DNA from: Cycloclasticus sp.
GTDB lineage: Bacteria; Pseudomonadota; Gammaproteobacteria; Methylococcales; Cycloclasticaceae
Assembly (NCBI GenBank): GCA_016764415.1
Contig: JAESRY010000163.1
Coordinates: 1 to 5,257 of the forward strand
Direction of reading: 5' to 3'
DNA: 5,257 nt
Below, piece after piece: positions 1 through 5,257 of the stretch. The notes beneath the pieces were generated by a model. That model saw only the letters and a program-made list of their open reading frames with translations. It was not told where the DNA came from and searched no databases. Positions within the stretch are counted from its first letter, which is position 1. Every line of letters begins with the position of its first letter. The position numbers and the translations under genes are program-made.

Positions 1-311
1 TTTAATAATTTTTTTTCTTTTAATAACTCAGACACGTGCCAAGAAATGGCTTCGCCCTCTCTATCCGGGTCAGTCGCGAGATAGAGTTCGTCGGCTTTTT
101 TCATAGCCTTCGCTATGGCTTGAACATGGCGCTGATTTCGTTCAACCAGCGCGTATTTCATCGTAAAATCATTTTCGGTATCAACCGCCCCTTCTTTTGG
201 TATTAGGTCCCGGACATGTCCATACGAGGCCAATACGGTAAACCCTTTGCCCAAATATCTTTCAATGGTTTTAGCTTTAGCTGGTGATTCAACAATAACG
301 AGTGCTGTCAT
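1..311 (-). CDS. topA: DNA topoisomerase I, N-terminal part (cut by window edge)
   Basis: Type IA topoisomerase that relaxes negatively supercoiled DNA through a transient 5'-phosphotyrosine break. Only the first 103 codons are present; the gene continues past base 1. The protein starts MTALVIVESPAKAKTIERYL, the TOPRIM signature, with the conserved acidic residue Glu8. The second TOPRIM motif, DPDREGEAISWH at residues 81-92, supplies the Mg-binding residues Asp81, Asp83 and Glu85. The spacing between the two motifs is shorter than in E. coli TopA, where the acidic triad lies near residue 111. This resembles the Pseudomonas-type enzyme. The catalytic tyrosine and any C-terminal zinc fingers lie outside the window. 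The ATG sits 8 bases after the smg stop, with AGGCG overlapping that stop codon as a plausible ribosome site, so it is probably co-transcribed with smg and dprA. Confidence 0.96.
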   Translation of the reverse strand, partial: MTALVIVESPAKAKTIERYLGKGFTVLASYGHVRDLIPKEGAVDTENDFTMKYALVERNQRHVQAIAKAMKKADELYLATDPDREGEAISWHVSELLKEKKLL

Positions 312-319
312 ATTTACGC

Positions 320-796
320 CTAATGAAGTTCGAATGGAATGTCGCCGTACACCAGCTCTTCCATTTGCGAATAGTGCCCTTCCATTCCGGATTGACTAAA
401 TAAAACCATCAAGGACACCCATTTAATATGGTCCACTGTTAATATCGCATCGCCCAGCGCCATTGCCCTATCTATAATGAGTTCACGTCGCGTTGTATCA
501 ATGATACCCGCTTGCTCTAGAAACAAAAGAAACCCTCGAGCATCCACGTCAAAGCGCAAAATCTCGTCCTCTGAGTGAATTCTAATAGGGCCTTGGCCTA
601 TGTAGTTTTCAACAGACGATGAAGGCAGGCTAGTCAGTTCATCCATCCAGTCGAACGCCCTATCAACGTAATTTTCTGTGAATCCCGCCTCTAACAATTC
701 AAGCTTCAGTTTGCCTTGTTCGATGACTTTTTCATCACCCACGTCAATGTAATGCTCGAATAAATAAACGAGTACTTCAAAAATAGTTTCTTTCAT
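320..796 (-). CDS. smg: Smg family protein (DUF494)
   Basis: A 158-residue acidic cytoplasmic protein of the Smg/DUF494 family, conserved beside dprA in many gamma- and betaproteobacteria; its biochemical role is not established. Recognisable family segments (numbered from the chosen ATG) are the N-terminal FEVLVYLFEHYID, the central RGFLLFLEQAGIID near residues 87-100, and the C-terminal KWVSLMVLFS...QMEELVYGD near 123-151, ending in a Leu-His as E. coli Smg does. Length matches the family (about 157). I chose ATG at 796 because homologues start there and GGAAA lies just upstream. The frame also extends three codons to a TTG at 805, which overlaps that ribosome site and is less likely. It follows dprA by 21 bases and precedes topA by 8 bases, so all three are likely on one mRNA. 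No transmembrane segment or signal peptide is visible. Confidence 0.93.
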   Translation of the reverse strand: MKETIFEVLVYLFEHYIDVGDEKVIEQGKLKLELLEAGFTENYVDRAFDWMDELTSLPSSSVENYIGQGPIRIHSEDEILRFDVDARGFLLFLEQAGIIDTTRRELIIDRAMALGDAILTVDHIKWVSLMVLFSQSGMEGHYSQMEELVYGDIPFELH

Positions 797-817
797 GTTT
801 TCCAATTTTATCTCTAC

Positions 818-1975
818 TTAGTCGATTGAACACCGATAGAAAAGCCCACCAGGCGCAGATGATACTAAACCTTGTAGCTCTAATACTAATAACATAGACG
901 AAATTTCTTCTGCTGTAAATTCCGTTTCTGAAATTAAGTTATCCACTGACGTGGGGTCATATGCAATTTTTTCAAGCAAAACAGCATATTCAGCTCCTAC
1001 CGATGGCTCAGGTGACTCAACGCGTTCATTGGTTTGGCCATCGTTAATTGCGACCAATGAGAGATTCCCCAAGTCTTCTAATACGTCATCGGCCGTTTCA
1101 ATCAGCTTTGCGCCTTGGCGAATCAAATGATGGCAGCCTTTAGATAGGGGACTATGAATAGAGCCGGGAATAGCAAACACTTCTCTGCCTTGCTCCATCG
1201 CATGTTTCGCGGTAACAAGAGTGCCGCTTTTAATTGCCGCCTCTACCACCAACACACCTAGGCTTAAACCACTGATAATACGATTTCGTCTTGGGAAATA
1301 ACCTGGTTTCGGCTGCGTTCCAATAGGAAACTCGGAAACAATAGCGCCGGTTTTAATAATTTCTTCTGCTAACGATTTATGGCGCGCCGGATAGACCCTA
1401 TCTAAGCCAGTAGCCGCTACCGCAATCGTTGCACCATTGCCATCTAACGCACCATGATGAGCGGCTTGGTCGATCCCTAACGCCAAACCACTGGTAACTG
1501 TTAAACCAAACCTAACAAAACTTTTCGCAAAAGCTTTACTGGTTTTAAGCCCCATAGGCGACGGACTTCGCGTACCCACTATGGCGATTTGCAAAGAACC
1601 CAGCAGACTGCGATCACCTCGAATAAATAAGATTGGGGGTGGGTCAGGAATTTCCCTTAATAAAAGGGGGTAGTCATCATCCTTCCAACACATCAAATGA
1701 CAATCAGAACGTTCTAACCACTTTAAATCTTTCGCTACTTCATCATGGTCAAAGTTTTTTATTTGCCCTGCAACGGCCGCCGATAAACCTGCTTTTTTTA
1801 AATTATCTAATGTTGACGAAAACACCCCTTGCGGTGTGTTAAAAGTTTCCAAAAGAGACAGGTAGGTTCTTGCGCCAACACCCTTCACTCGCCACAAAGC
1901 ATGCCAGTCACTTGCCTCAGAAACAGAAAGGCCTGACGAAGAACCCTCTTCGTCAGGCCTTGTTAAATTATTCAA
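818..1975 (-). CDS. dprA: DNA processing protein DprA (Smf), RecA loader on single-stranded DNA
   Basis: DprA binds incoming single-stranded DNA during natural transformation and loads RecA; it is also conserved in bacteria not known to be transformable. The 385-residue frame shows a helical SAM/HhH-like N-terminal domain (about 24-90) with VKGVGARTYL. A Rossmann-like DprA core (about 95-305) follows, with VGTRSPSPMG (133-142), SGLALGIDQAAHHGAL (162-177), FPRRNRIISGLS (227-238), and the 249-271 block containing SGTLVTAKHAMEQG and VFAIPG. The C-terminal region (about 325-380) resembles the winged-helix DML1-like domain. The start is uncertain. The first usable codon is TTG at 1975, two bases after the lysM stop, without a clear ribosome site. 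No in-frame ATG or GTG occurs upstream before a stop near 2042-2044, and the first in-frame GTG is codon 30. A second TTG at 1897 would drop the first 26 residues, including those encoded by the 1928-1961 inverted repeat. Function is secure; the exact N-terminus is not. Confidence 0.95.
   Translation of the reverse strand: MNNLTRPDEEGSSSGLSVSEASDWHALWRVKGVGARTYLSLLETFNTPQGVFSSTLDNLKKAGLSAAVAGQIKNFDHDEVAKDLKWLERSDCHLMCWKDDDYPLLLREIPDPPPILFIRGDRSLLGSLQIAIVGTRSPSPMGLKTSKAFAKSFVRFGLTVTSGLALGIDQAAHHGALDGNGATIAVAATGLDRVYPARHKSLAEEIIKTGAIVSEFPIGTQPKPGYFPRRNRIISGLSLGVLVVEAAIKSGTLVTAKHAMEQGREVFAIPGSIHSPLSKGCHHLIRQGAKLIETADDVLEDLGNLSLVAINDGQTNERVESPEPSVGAEYAVLLEKIAYDPTSVDNLISETEFTAEEISSMLLVLELQGLVSSAPGGLFYRCSID
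1928..1961 (-). terminator. Perfect 15-bp hairpin with 4-base loop, candidate intrinsic terminator or attenuator
   Basis: The plus-strand left arm at 1928-1942 (aaggcctgacgaaga) is an exact reverse complement of the right arm at 1947-1961 (tcttcgtcaggcctt), with loop accc. Read on the minus strand, the stem begins 16 bases after the lysM stop codon. It is followed by a U-rich stretch (UCUGUUUCU, preceded by two U residues of the stem). This is the arrangement of a Rho-independent terminator for the lysM transcript. It also lies inside the first codons (5-16) of the open dprA frame, so it may act as an attenuator or as a structure near the dprA start. The repeat is certain; the terminator role is inferred, and the U-tract is interrupted. 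Confidence 0.65.
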
Positions 1976-1977
1976 TG

Positions 1978-2994
1978 TTACGGCGTATGTACGACGTCTA
2001 GATGGTGTATTACCCGTTGGCTTTCCATAACCAGAGCATAACTAACACGGTCAAACACGCGGAAGACCATCATCACGCCTGCCTTTTCATCAGGCAGTGT
2101 TACTTCGGCACCACCTCCAGCAACCACGTCTCTAACCGTTTCACCAGCGCGGTCTATCTGTAACACATGGCCCACTTCAACGCCATCTTGTCCACCACGA
2201 TCAATTACAACAACATTATATTTCGCCACTTGGGAGACACCATCAAACACACCTACAATACGGCCTCTAATATCTTTATCTGGTGCGTGCGGAAAATAGT
2301 TTTGTACAATTGGTCCTTCTATAGCCGGCAATAGCCGGTCACCTTTACGAACTTCTTGCGTCGATTTTGACAGCATCACCGTTGCTGGGTCCGCTTTTAA
2401 CGTAACAGCTGCCTCTGCAATATAAATAGCCTCAAAGCCCAGTGACTCGCCTGTTTCTCCGTCTAAATATTCTTCACCCTGGCGCACAATAACGTAACCA
2501 TCGTCAATGGTATCCATAAAAGAGCGCACGTAGGCTTTATAGCCTGGGCTACCCAGTATATGTTCGTCATCAAAAGCAACAATATAAGGTGCCGCCTCAT
2601 ATTCTTCTTGCGTCATAACACGTGGGTTATTTAAGAACGGTGCAATGGCATCAATAGGAATAGCAGGAATTGCATTATTAATATTGGTACGGCGAATAGA
2701 AGGTGATAGCTTCCCATTGCCTCTTTTCAAACTCAAACGTGGTTGCCCGTCAATAAAAGACAGCTCTATAATATCGCCTGGGTAAATTAAATGAGGATTG
2801 GCAATTTGGTCATTTGCTTGCCAGATATCAGGCCATTTCCATGGGGTTTGCAGAAAACGTGCTGATATATCCCAAAGCGTATCGCCTTTAACCACCACGT
2901 AACGATCCGGATGTGACGGATTAAGCTTGACCTCATCAGCCAACACGTTCCAACATAACAACGTACCAAACAATAGTATTAATAGTTTTTTCAT
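1978..2994 (-). CDS. Secreted LysM-domain protein of unknown function
   Basis: A 338-residue protein (from the chosen ATG at 2994) with a Sec signal peptide: MKK, a hydrophobic stretch to residue 18, and a likely signal peptidase I cut after Ala19 (VLA/DEV). A LysM domain follows at about 31-78 (RYVVVKGDTLWDISARFL...NPHLIYPGDIIEL), a fold that binds peptidoglycan glycan strands, so the product probably acts in the periplasm. The remaining 250 residues are family-specific. They include GDRLLP at 218-223, a glycine-rich stretch GGG at 293-295, and a conserved-looking end MVFRVFDRVSYALVM (309-323). The single Cys14 in the signal peptide lacks a proper lipobox, so it is not an evident lipoprotein. 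AGGAAG lies 9 bases before the ATG, which decides the start over the TTG at 3021. This gene occupies the place between dprA and def found in Pseudomonas and relatives; its function is unknown there too. Confidence 0.9.
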   Translation of the reverse strand: MKKLLILLFGTLLCWNVLADEVKLNPSHPDRYVVVKGDTLWDISARFLQTPWKWPDIWQANDQIANPHLIYPGDIIELSFIDGQPRLSLKRGNGKLSPSIRRTNINNAIPAIPIDAIAPFLNNPRVMTQEEYEAAPYIVAFDDEHILGSPGYKAYVRSFMDTIDDGYVIVRQGEEYLDGETGESLGFEAIYIAEAAVTLKADPATVMLSKSTQEVRKGDRLLPAIEGPIVQNYFPHAPDKDIRGRIVGVFDGVSQVAKYNVVVIDRGGQDGVEVGHVLQIDRAGETVRDVVAGGGAEVTLPDEKAGVMMVFRVFDRVSYALVMESQRVIHHLDVVHTP

Positions 2995-3003
2995 AGCCAC
3001 GAG

Positions 3004-3009
3004 CTTCCT
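3004..3009 (-). promoter_or_regulatory. Ribosome binding site of the LysM gene
   Basis: AGGAAG on the minus strand lies 9 bases before the ATG at 2994. It falls inside the nine-codon upstream extension that begins with TTG at 3021, so it argues for the ATG as the true start. It is the best Shine-Dalgarno match of any gene start in the window. Confidence 0.75.
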
Positions 3010-3037
3010 TTTTATTGGCAAATTTCTCTACTGATTA

Positions 3038-3065
3038 AGTCTAGCGTAAAATATCCACTATTCAA
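3038..3065 (-). promoter_or_regulatory. Candidate sigma70 promoter for the LysM-dprA-smg-topA unit
   Basis: On the minus strand, TTGAAT (3065-3060) and TAGACT (3043-3038) are separated by 16 bases. Each matches the sigma70 consensus at four of six positions. Transcription would begin near 3031, giving a leader of roughly 37 bases before the LysM gene ATG with its ribosome site inside. The assignment rests on consensus matching by eye only. Confidence 0.4.
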
Positions 3066-3089
3066 AGTTTAACGTAAATTAGTTAGAAT
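3061..3089 (+). promoter_or_regulatory. Candidate sigma70 promoter for def-fmt-rsmB
   Basis: TTCAAA (3061-3066) and TAGAAT (3084-3089) are separated by 17 bases and match consensus at four and five of six positions. A start near 3096 would leave a short leader of about 40 bases before def. Its -35 box overlaps that of the candidate divergent promoter at 3060-3065. A small ATTG-TAAG-CAAT inverted repeat at 3092-3103 falls at the predicted start site; its role is unknown. Confidence 0.42.
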
Positions 3090-3134
3090 TCATTGTAAGC
3101 AATTGAGCACAAACGCACATTTCAAACTTTTAAC

Positions 3135-3668
3135 ATGACAATATTAGACATTCTACGCTTTCCTGACAAGCGACTTCGGACCAAAGCTACCGACATTACT
3201 GACGTTAACGACGACTTGCGTATTTTTATAGCGAGCATGTTTGAAACAATGTATGCCGCACCCGGCATTGGTCTTGCCGCTTCGCAAGTGAATTTCCACA
3301 AACGCTTAATGGTTATCGATGTTTCCGAAAATAATGACGAGCCCTTATGTTTTATAAACCCCATCATTACGCATAAAGAAGGTGTTGAAGTTACGCAAGA
3401 AGGCTGCCTTTCCGTTCCGGGTTTTTATGAAGACATCGAACGCGCAGAAACCATTACCGTCAAAGCGCTTGATAAAAATGGCGAACCCTTCGAGCTGAGC
3501 ACAGGAGATTTGTTGGCTGTTTGTATCCAGCATGAAATTGATCACCTAGATGGCAAGCTATTCGTTGATTACCTATCTCCACTTAAACGCAACCGCATAC
3601 GAAAAAAATTGGAACGCATTGAAAAAGACGGCCCTGTGCAAACCTCTCAAACAGGCCCCACACTCTAA
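3135..3668 (+). CDS. def: Peptide deformylase
   Basis: Metalloenzyme that removes the N-formyl group from nascent polypeptides as they leave the ribosome, before methionine aminopeptidase acts. The 177-residue length is typical. All three family motifs are intact: GIGLAASQ at 44-51, EGCLS at 89-93 with metal ligand Cys91, and QHEIDHLDG at 132-140 with metal ligands His133 and His137 and catalytic Glu134. The N-terminus, [18 protein letters not shown], aligns with the usual start, and the frame upstream of this ATG holds no other ATG or GTG before a stop at 3096-3098. No clear Shine-Dalgarno sequence precedes the ATG; the upstream bases are ttcaaacttttaac. The C-terminal tail after residue 150 is basic and then polar, as is common. 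It is the first gene of a rightward unit with fmt 9 bases downstream, matching the near-universal def-fmt pairing. Confidence 0.98.
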   Translation: MTILDILRFPDKRLRTKATDITDVNDDLRIFIASMFETMYAAPGIGLAASQVNFHKRLMVIDVSENNDEPLCFINPIITHKEGVEVTQEGCLSVPGFYEDIERAETITVKALDKNGEPFELSTGDLLAVCIQHEIDHLDGKLFVDYLSPLKRNRIRKKLERIEKDGPVQTSQTGPTL

Positions 3669-3677
3669 ATCAATGCC

Positions 3678-4601
3678 ATGAAAATTATTTTTGCGGGCAC
3701 GCCCGACTTTTCAGTGCCTACATTAAAAGCACTCCTTGCCAGTAAACACACCGTATGCGCTGTTTACACGCAACCCGACAGGCCAGCAGGTAGGGGGCGC
3801 AAAATACAAATCAGCCCTGTTAAGCAATGCGCCCTTGATGCACAAATACCCGTCGAACAACCCATCAATTTCAAAAACCCGGAAGCGCTCGACACCTTTA
3901 AGAACTACCAGGCTGATCTGATGATAGTGGTTGCCTACGGCATTATTTTGCCCGAAAACGTATTAAACACCCCCCGACTTGGTTGTATCAACATCCACGC
4001 ATCATTACTACCGCAATGGCGCGGCGCTGCACCCATTCAACGGGCTATTCTATCCGGCGATCTTGAAACAGGTGTGACCTTAATGCAGATGGACAAAGGC
4101 TTGGACACCGGCGACATGTTGGCAAAAGTCACATACCCTATTGCAGAAGAAGACACCTCAAGCACCCTTCATGACACCTTATCTACTTTGGGCGCTCAAG
4201 CACTGCTTGATTTATTGCCTGCTGTCGAAGAGAAACAACTCAACCCCGTACCGCAACCCGATGCTGACGTGAGCTACGCTCAAAAATTAAGCAAGCAAGA
4301 AGCGCTGGTTAATTGGGACAACCCCGCCGTCGACGTTCAACGTGCTATTCAAGGTTATAACCCGTGGCCTGTGGCTCATACTCTGCTGCGTGAAAAACCC
4401 TTGCGCATTTGGCAAGCTAAGTTAACGACTGAACTACCGACCGGCACGCCAGGACAAATAAAAGTGGATAGAAATCGATTGCTAGTCGCCTGTAACGACA
4501 ACTATATTGAAATACTTGAACTACAACCCGCCAACAAAAGGCGAATGGCTGCTGCTGACTACCTTTCGGCTCACCCTGTTAACAACCTAATACTCGGCTA
4601 A
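3678..4601 (+). CDS. fmt: Methionyl-tRNA formyltransferase
   Basis: Transfers a formyl group from 10-formyltetrahydrofolate to Met-tRNA(fMet), making the initiator used in bacterial translation; Def later removes that group. The 307-residue protein is close to the usual 310-320. It opens with MKIIFAGTPDFSVPTL, the formyltransferase Rossmann start. The catalytic triad is present as Asn105 and His107 in INIHASLLPQWRGAAPIQ, and Asp143 in KGLDTGDM. The tRNA-specific loop RPAGRGRK is seen at 35-42. A C-terminal OB-like domain starts near residue 205 (KLSKQEALVNWD), including IQGYNPWPVA at 224-233. The ATG lies 9 bases after the def stop, with no evident Shine-Dalgarno sequence, so translation may depend on coupling to def. 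The rsmB ATG follows 2 bases after its stop. Confidence 0.98.
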   Translation: MKIIFAGTPDFSVPTLKALLASKHTVCAVYTQPDRPAGRGRKIQISPVKQCALDAQIPVEQPINFKNPEALDTFKNYQADLMIVVAYGIILPENVLNTPRLGCINIHASLLPQWRGAAPIQRAILSGDLETGVTLMQMDKGLDTGDMLAKVTYPIAEEDTSSTLHDTLSTLGAQALLDLLPAVEEKQLNPVPQPDADVSYAQKLSKQEALVNWDNPAVDVQRAIQGYNPWPVAHTLLREKPLRIWQAKLTTELPTGTPGQIKVDRNRLLVACNDNYIEILELQPANKRRMAAADYLSAHPVNNLILG

Positions 4602-4603
4602 TT

Positions 4604-5257
4604 ATGAGCTCTAACACACCTTCTTCGTCACTATCAGCGCGTCAAACGGCTGTCAGTATCATCTGCTCTGTTCATCAACACGGTAAGTCTCTCACTGAGG
4701 CGCTCAAGCTCGGCGAAAACCTAGACCCCAGAGACCGTGCATTTTGCAGCGAACTTTGTTATGGAACAATCCGTTGGTTCGATCGCTTAGAAGCCATCCT
4801 TAACTTCTTATTAAAAAAACCGTTCAAACCAAAAGACATTGATATCACCGTTTTAGCTCTCGTAGGCTTATATCAAATTATTTACCTCAATACACCCGAT
4901 CATGCTGCCGTATCCGAAACCATTAATGCGAGCAAAAAAGGCAAAAAAAGCTGGGCAAAGGGCGTTTTGAATGGCGTTTTGCGCCGCTTTTTACGTGAGC
5001 GAGAACATATCGAACATGTTGTTGACGAAGAACTAAATCAAAAGTTCTCTCACCCACAGTGGTTAATAAACTCTATAGAAAAAGATTGGGGTGACGAGCT
5101 TTGCAATATCCTCGAGGCCAATAACCAGCGCCCACCGATGTCAATCCGCGTTAACCAAGATAAAATTACGCGTGAAGACTACTTACATCAATTACAAGAA
5201 AGCCAAATTGAAACAACCAACCACCCCTTTAACAAGGTGGGCTTAACTCTTAAGCAG
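4604..5257 (+). CDS. rsmB: 16S rRNA m5C967 methyltransferase RsmB, N-terminal part (cut by window edge)
   Basis: S-adenosylmethionine-dependent methyltransferase that forms 5-methylcytosine at position 967 of 16S rRNA (E. coli numbering). I read 218 codons, MSSNTPSSSLSARQTAVSII onwards, open to the right edge. Residues about 10-130 form the NusB-like RNA-binding domain, with FCSELCYGTIRWFDRLEAIL, VGLYQIIYL, HAAVSETINA and KGVLNGVLRRFLR. Next come SHPQWLINSI and EANNQRPPMSIRVN, the conserved linker into the methyltransferase domain. The SAM-binding motifs and two catalytic cysteines lie beyond the window. The start is the ATG 2 bases after the fmt stop, with no clear ribosome site, suggesting coupled translation. 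The short Ser/Thr-rich stretch before residue 12 resembles the variable tips of homologues. The def-fmt-rsmB order is the common gammaproteobacterial arrangement and is often followed by trkA. Confidence 0.96.
   Translation, partial: MSSNTPSSSLSARQTAVSIICSVHQHGKSLTEALKLGENLDPRDRAFCSELCYGTIRWFDRLEAILNFLLKKPFKPKDIDITVLALVGLYQIIYLNTPDHAAVSETINASKKGKKSWAKGVLNGVLRRFLREREHIEHVVDEELNQKFSHPQWLINSIEKDWGDELCNILEANNQRPPMSIRVNQDKITREDYLHQLQESQIETTNHPFNKVGLTLKQ

Noticed and set aside
1457..1490. DprA motif GLALGID instead of GLARGID as a possible lost active residue
   Set aside because: The Leu variant is familiar in gammaproteobacterial DprA proteins, and the rest of the core is intact.
1633..1842. A 69-codon open frame on the plus strand inside dprA
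   Set aside because: It is antisense to a strongly conserved coding region, resembles no known protein and has no sign of its own start signals.
2321..2340. Short direct repeat atagccgg inside the LysM gene
   Set aside because: Two 8-base copies within coding sequence are compatible with chance, and no array or further copies are seen.
2787..2969. A 60-codon minus-strand frame within the LysM gene
   Set aside because: It is an alternate frame of the LysM domain coding region with no independent support.
2938..2994. LysM protein as a lipoprotein, because of Cys14 in the signal peptide
   Set aside because: The residues before the cysteine (TLL) do not form a lipobox with Ala, Gly or Ser at -1, and a good signal peptidase I site follows at VLA.
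3122..3545. Minus-strand open frames of 66 and 81 codons across def
   Set aside because: They oppose the intact deformylase gene with all catalytic motifs, and their translations look like frame shadows.
3630..3660. Possible terminator hairpin at the end of def (ggccctgt...acaggccc)
   Set aside because: The stem has a central mismatch and a loop of about 13 bases, no U-tract follows, and fmt starts within a few bases, so termination here is unlikely.
3736..3921. A 61-codon plus-strand frame inside fmt
   Set aside because: It overlaps the conserved formyltransferase domain in another frame and has no recognisable content.

Overview
The window is an ordinary, conserved housekeeping segment of a gammaproteobacterial chromosome. 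It holds the divergent block with topA, smg, dprA and a LysM protein gene on the minus strand, and def, fmt and rsmB on the plus strand. Gene order and protein sequences point to a Pseudomonas/Cellvibrio-like gammaproteobacterium. The TopA N-terminus has the short form without the insertion seen in the E. coli enzyme. Base composition looks moderately AT-leaning by eye, which would fit a marine Cellvibrionales-type genome better than Pseudomonas itself, but that placement is an inference.

Layout: bases 1-311 (minus) encode the TOPRIM start of DNA topoisomerase I, cut by the window edge. Bases 320-796 (minus) encode Smg (DUF494) and 818-1975 (minus) encode DprA. Bases 1978-2994 (minus) encode a secreted LysM-domain protein. 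These four genes are nearly contiguous and probably form one transcription unit reading lysM-dprA-smg-topA. A short divergent intergenic region (about 2995-3134) separates them from def (3135-3668), fmt (3678-4601) and rsmB (4604 to the edge), which read rightwards with gaps of 9 and 2 bases.

The rightward genes serve translation. Fmt formylates initiator Met-tRNA, Def removes the formyl group from nascent proteins, and RsmB methylates 16S rRNA. The leftward genes combine an envelope protein of unknown role with DNA metabolism: DprA loads RecA on incoming single-stranded DNA, TopA relaxes negative supercoils, and Smg has no settled function.

The most notable non-coding signal is a perfect 15-bp inverted repeat with a 4-base loop at 1928-1961. 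It lies immediately after the lysM stop codon and inside the 5' end of the dprA reading frame. It looks like an intrinsic terminator or attenuator between the two genes and makes the dprA start uncertain. I found no evidence of a new defence system, mobile element, CRISPR array or RNA gene.
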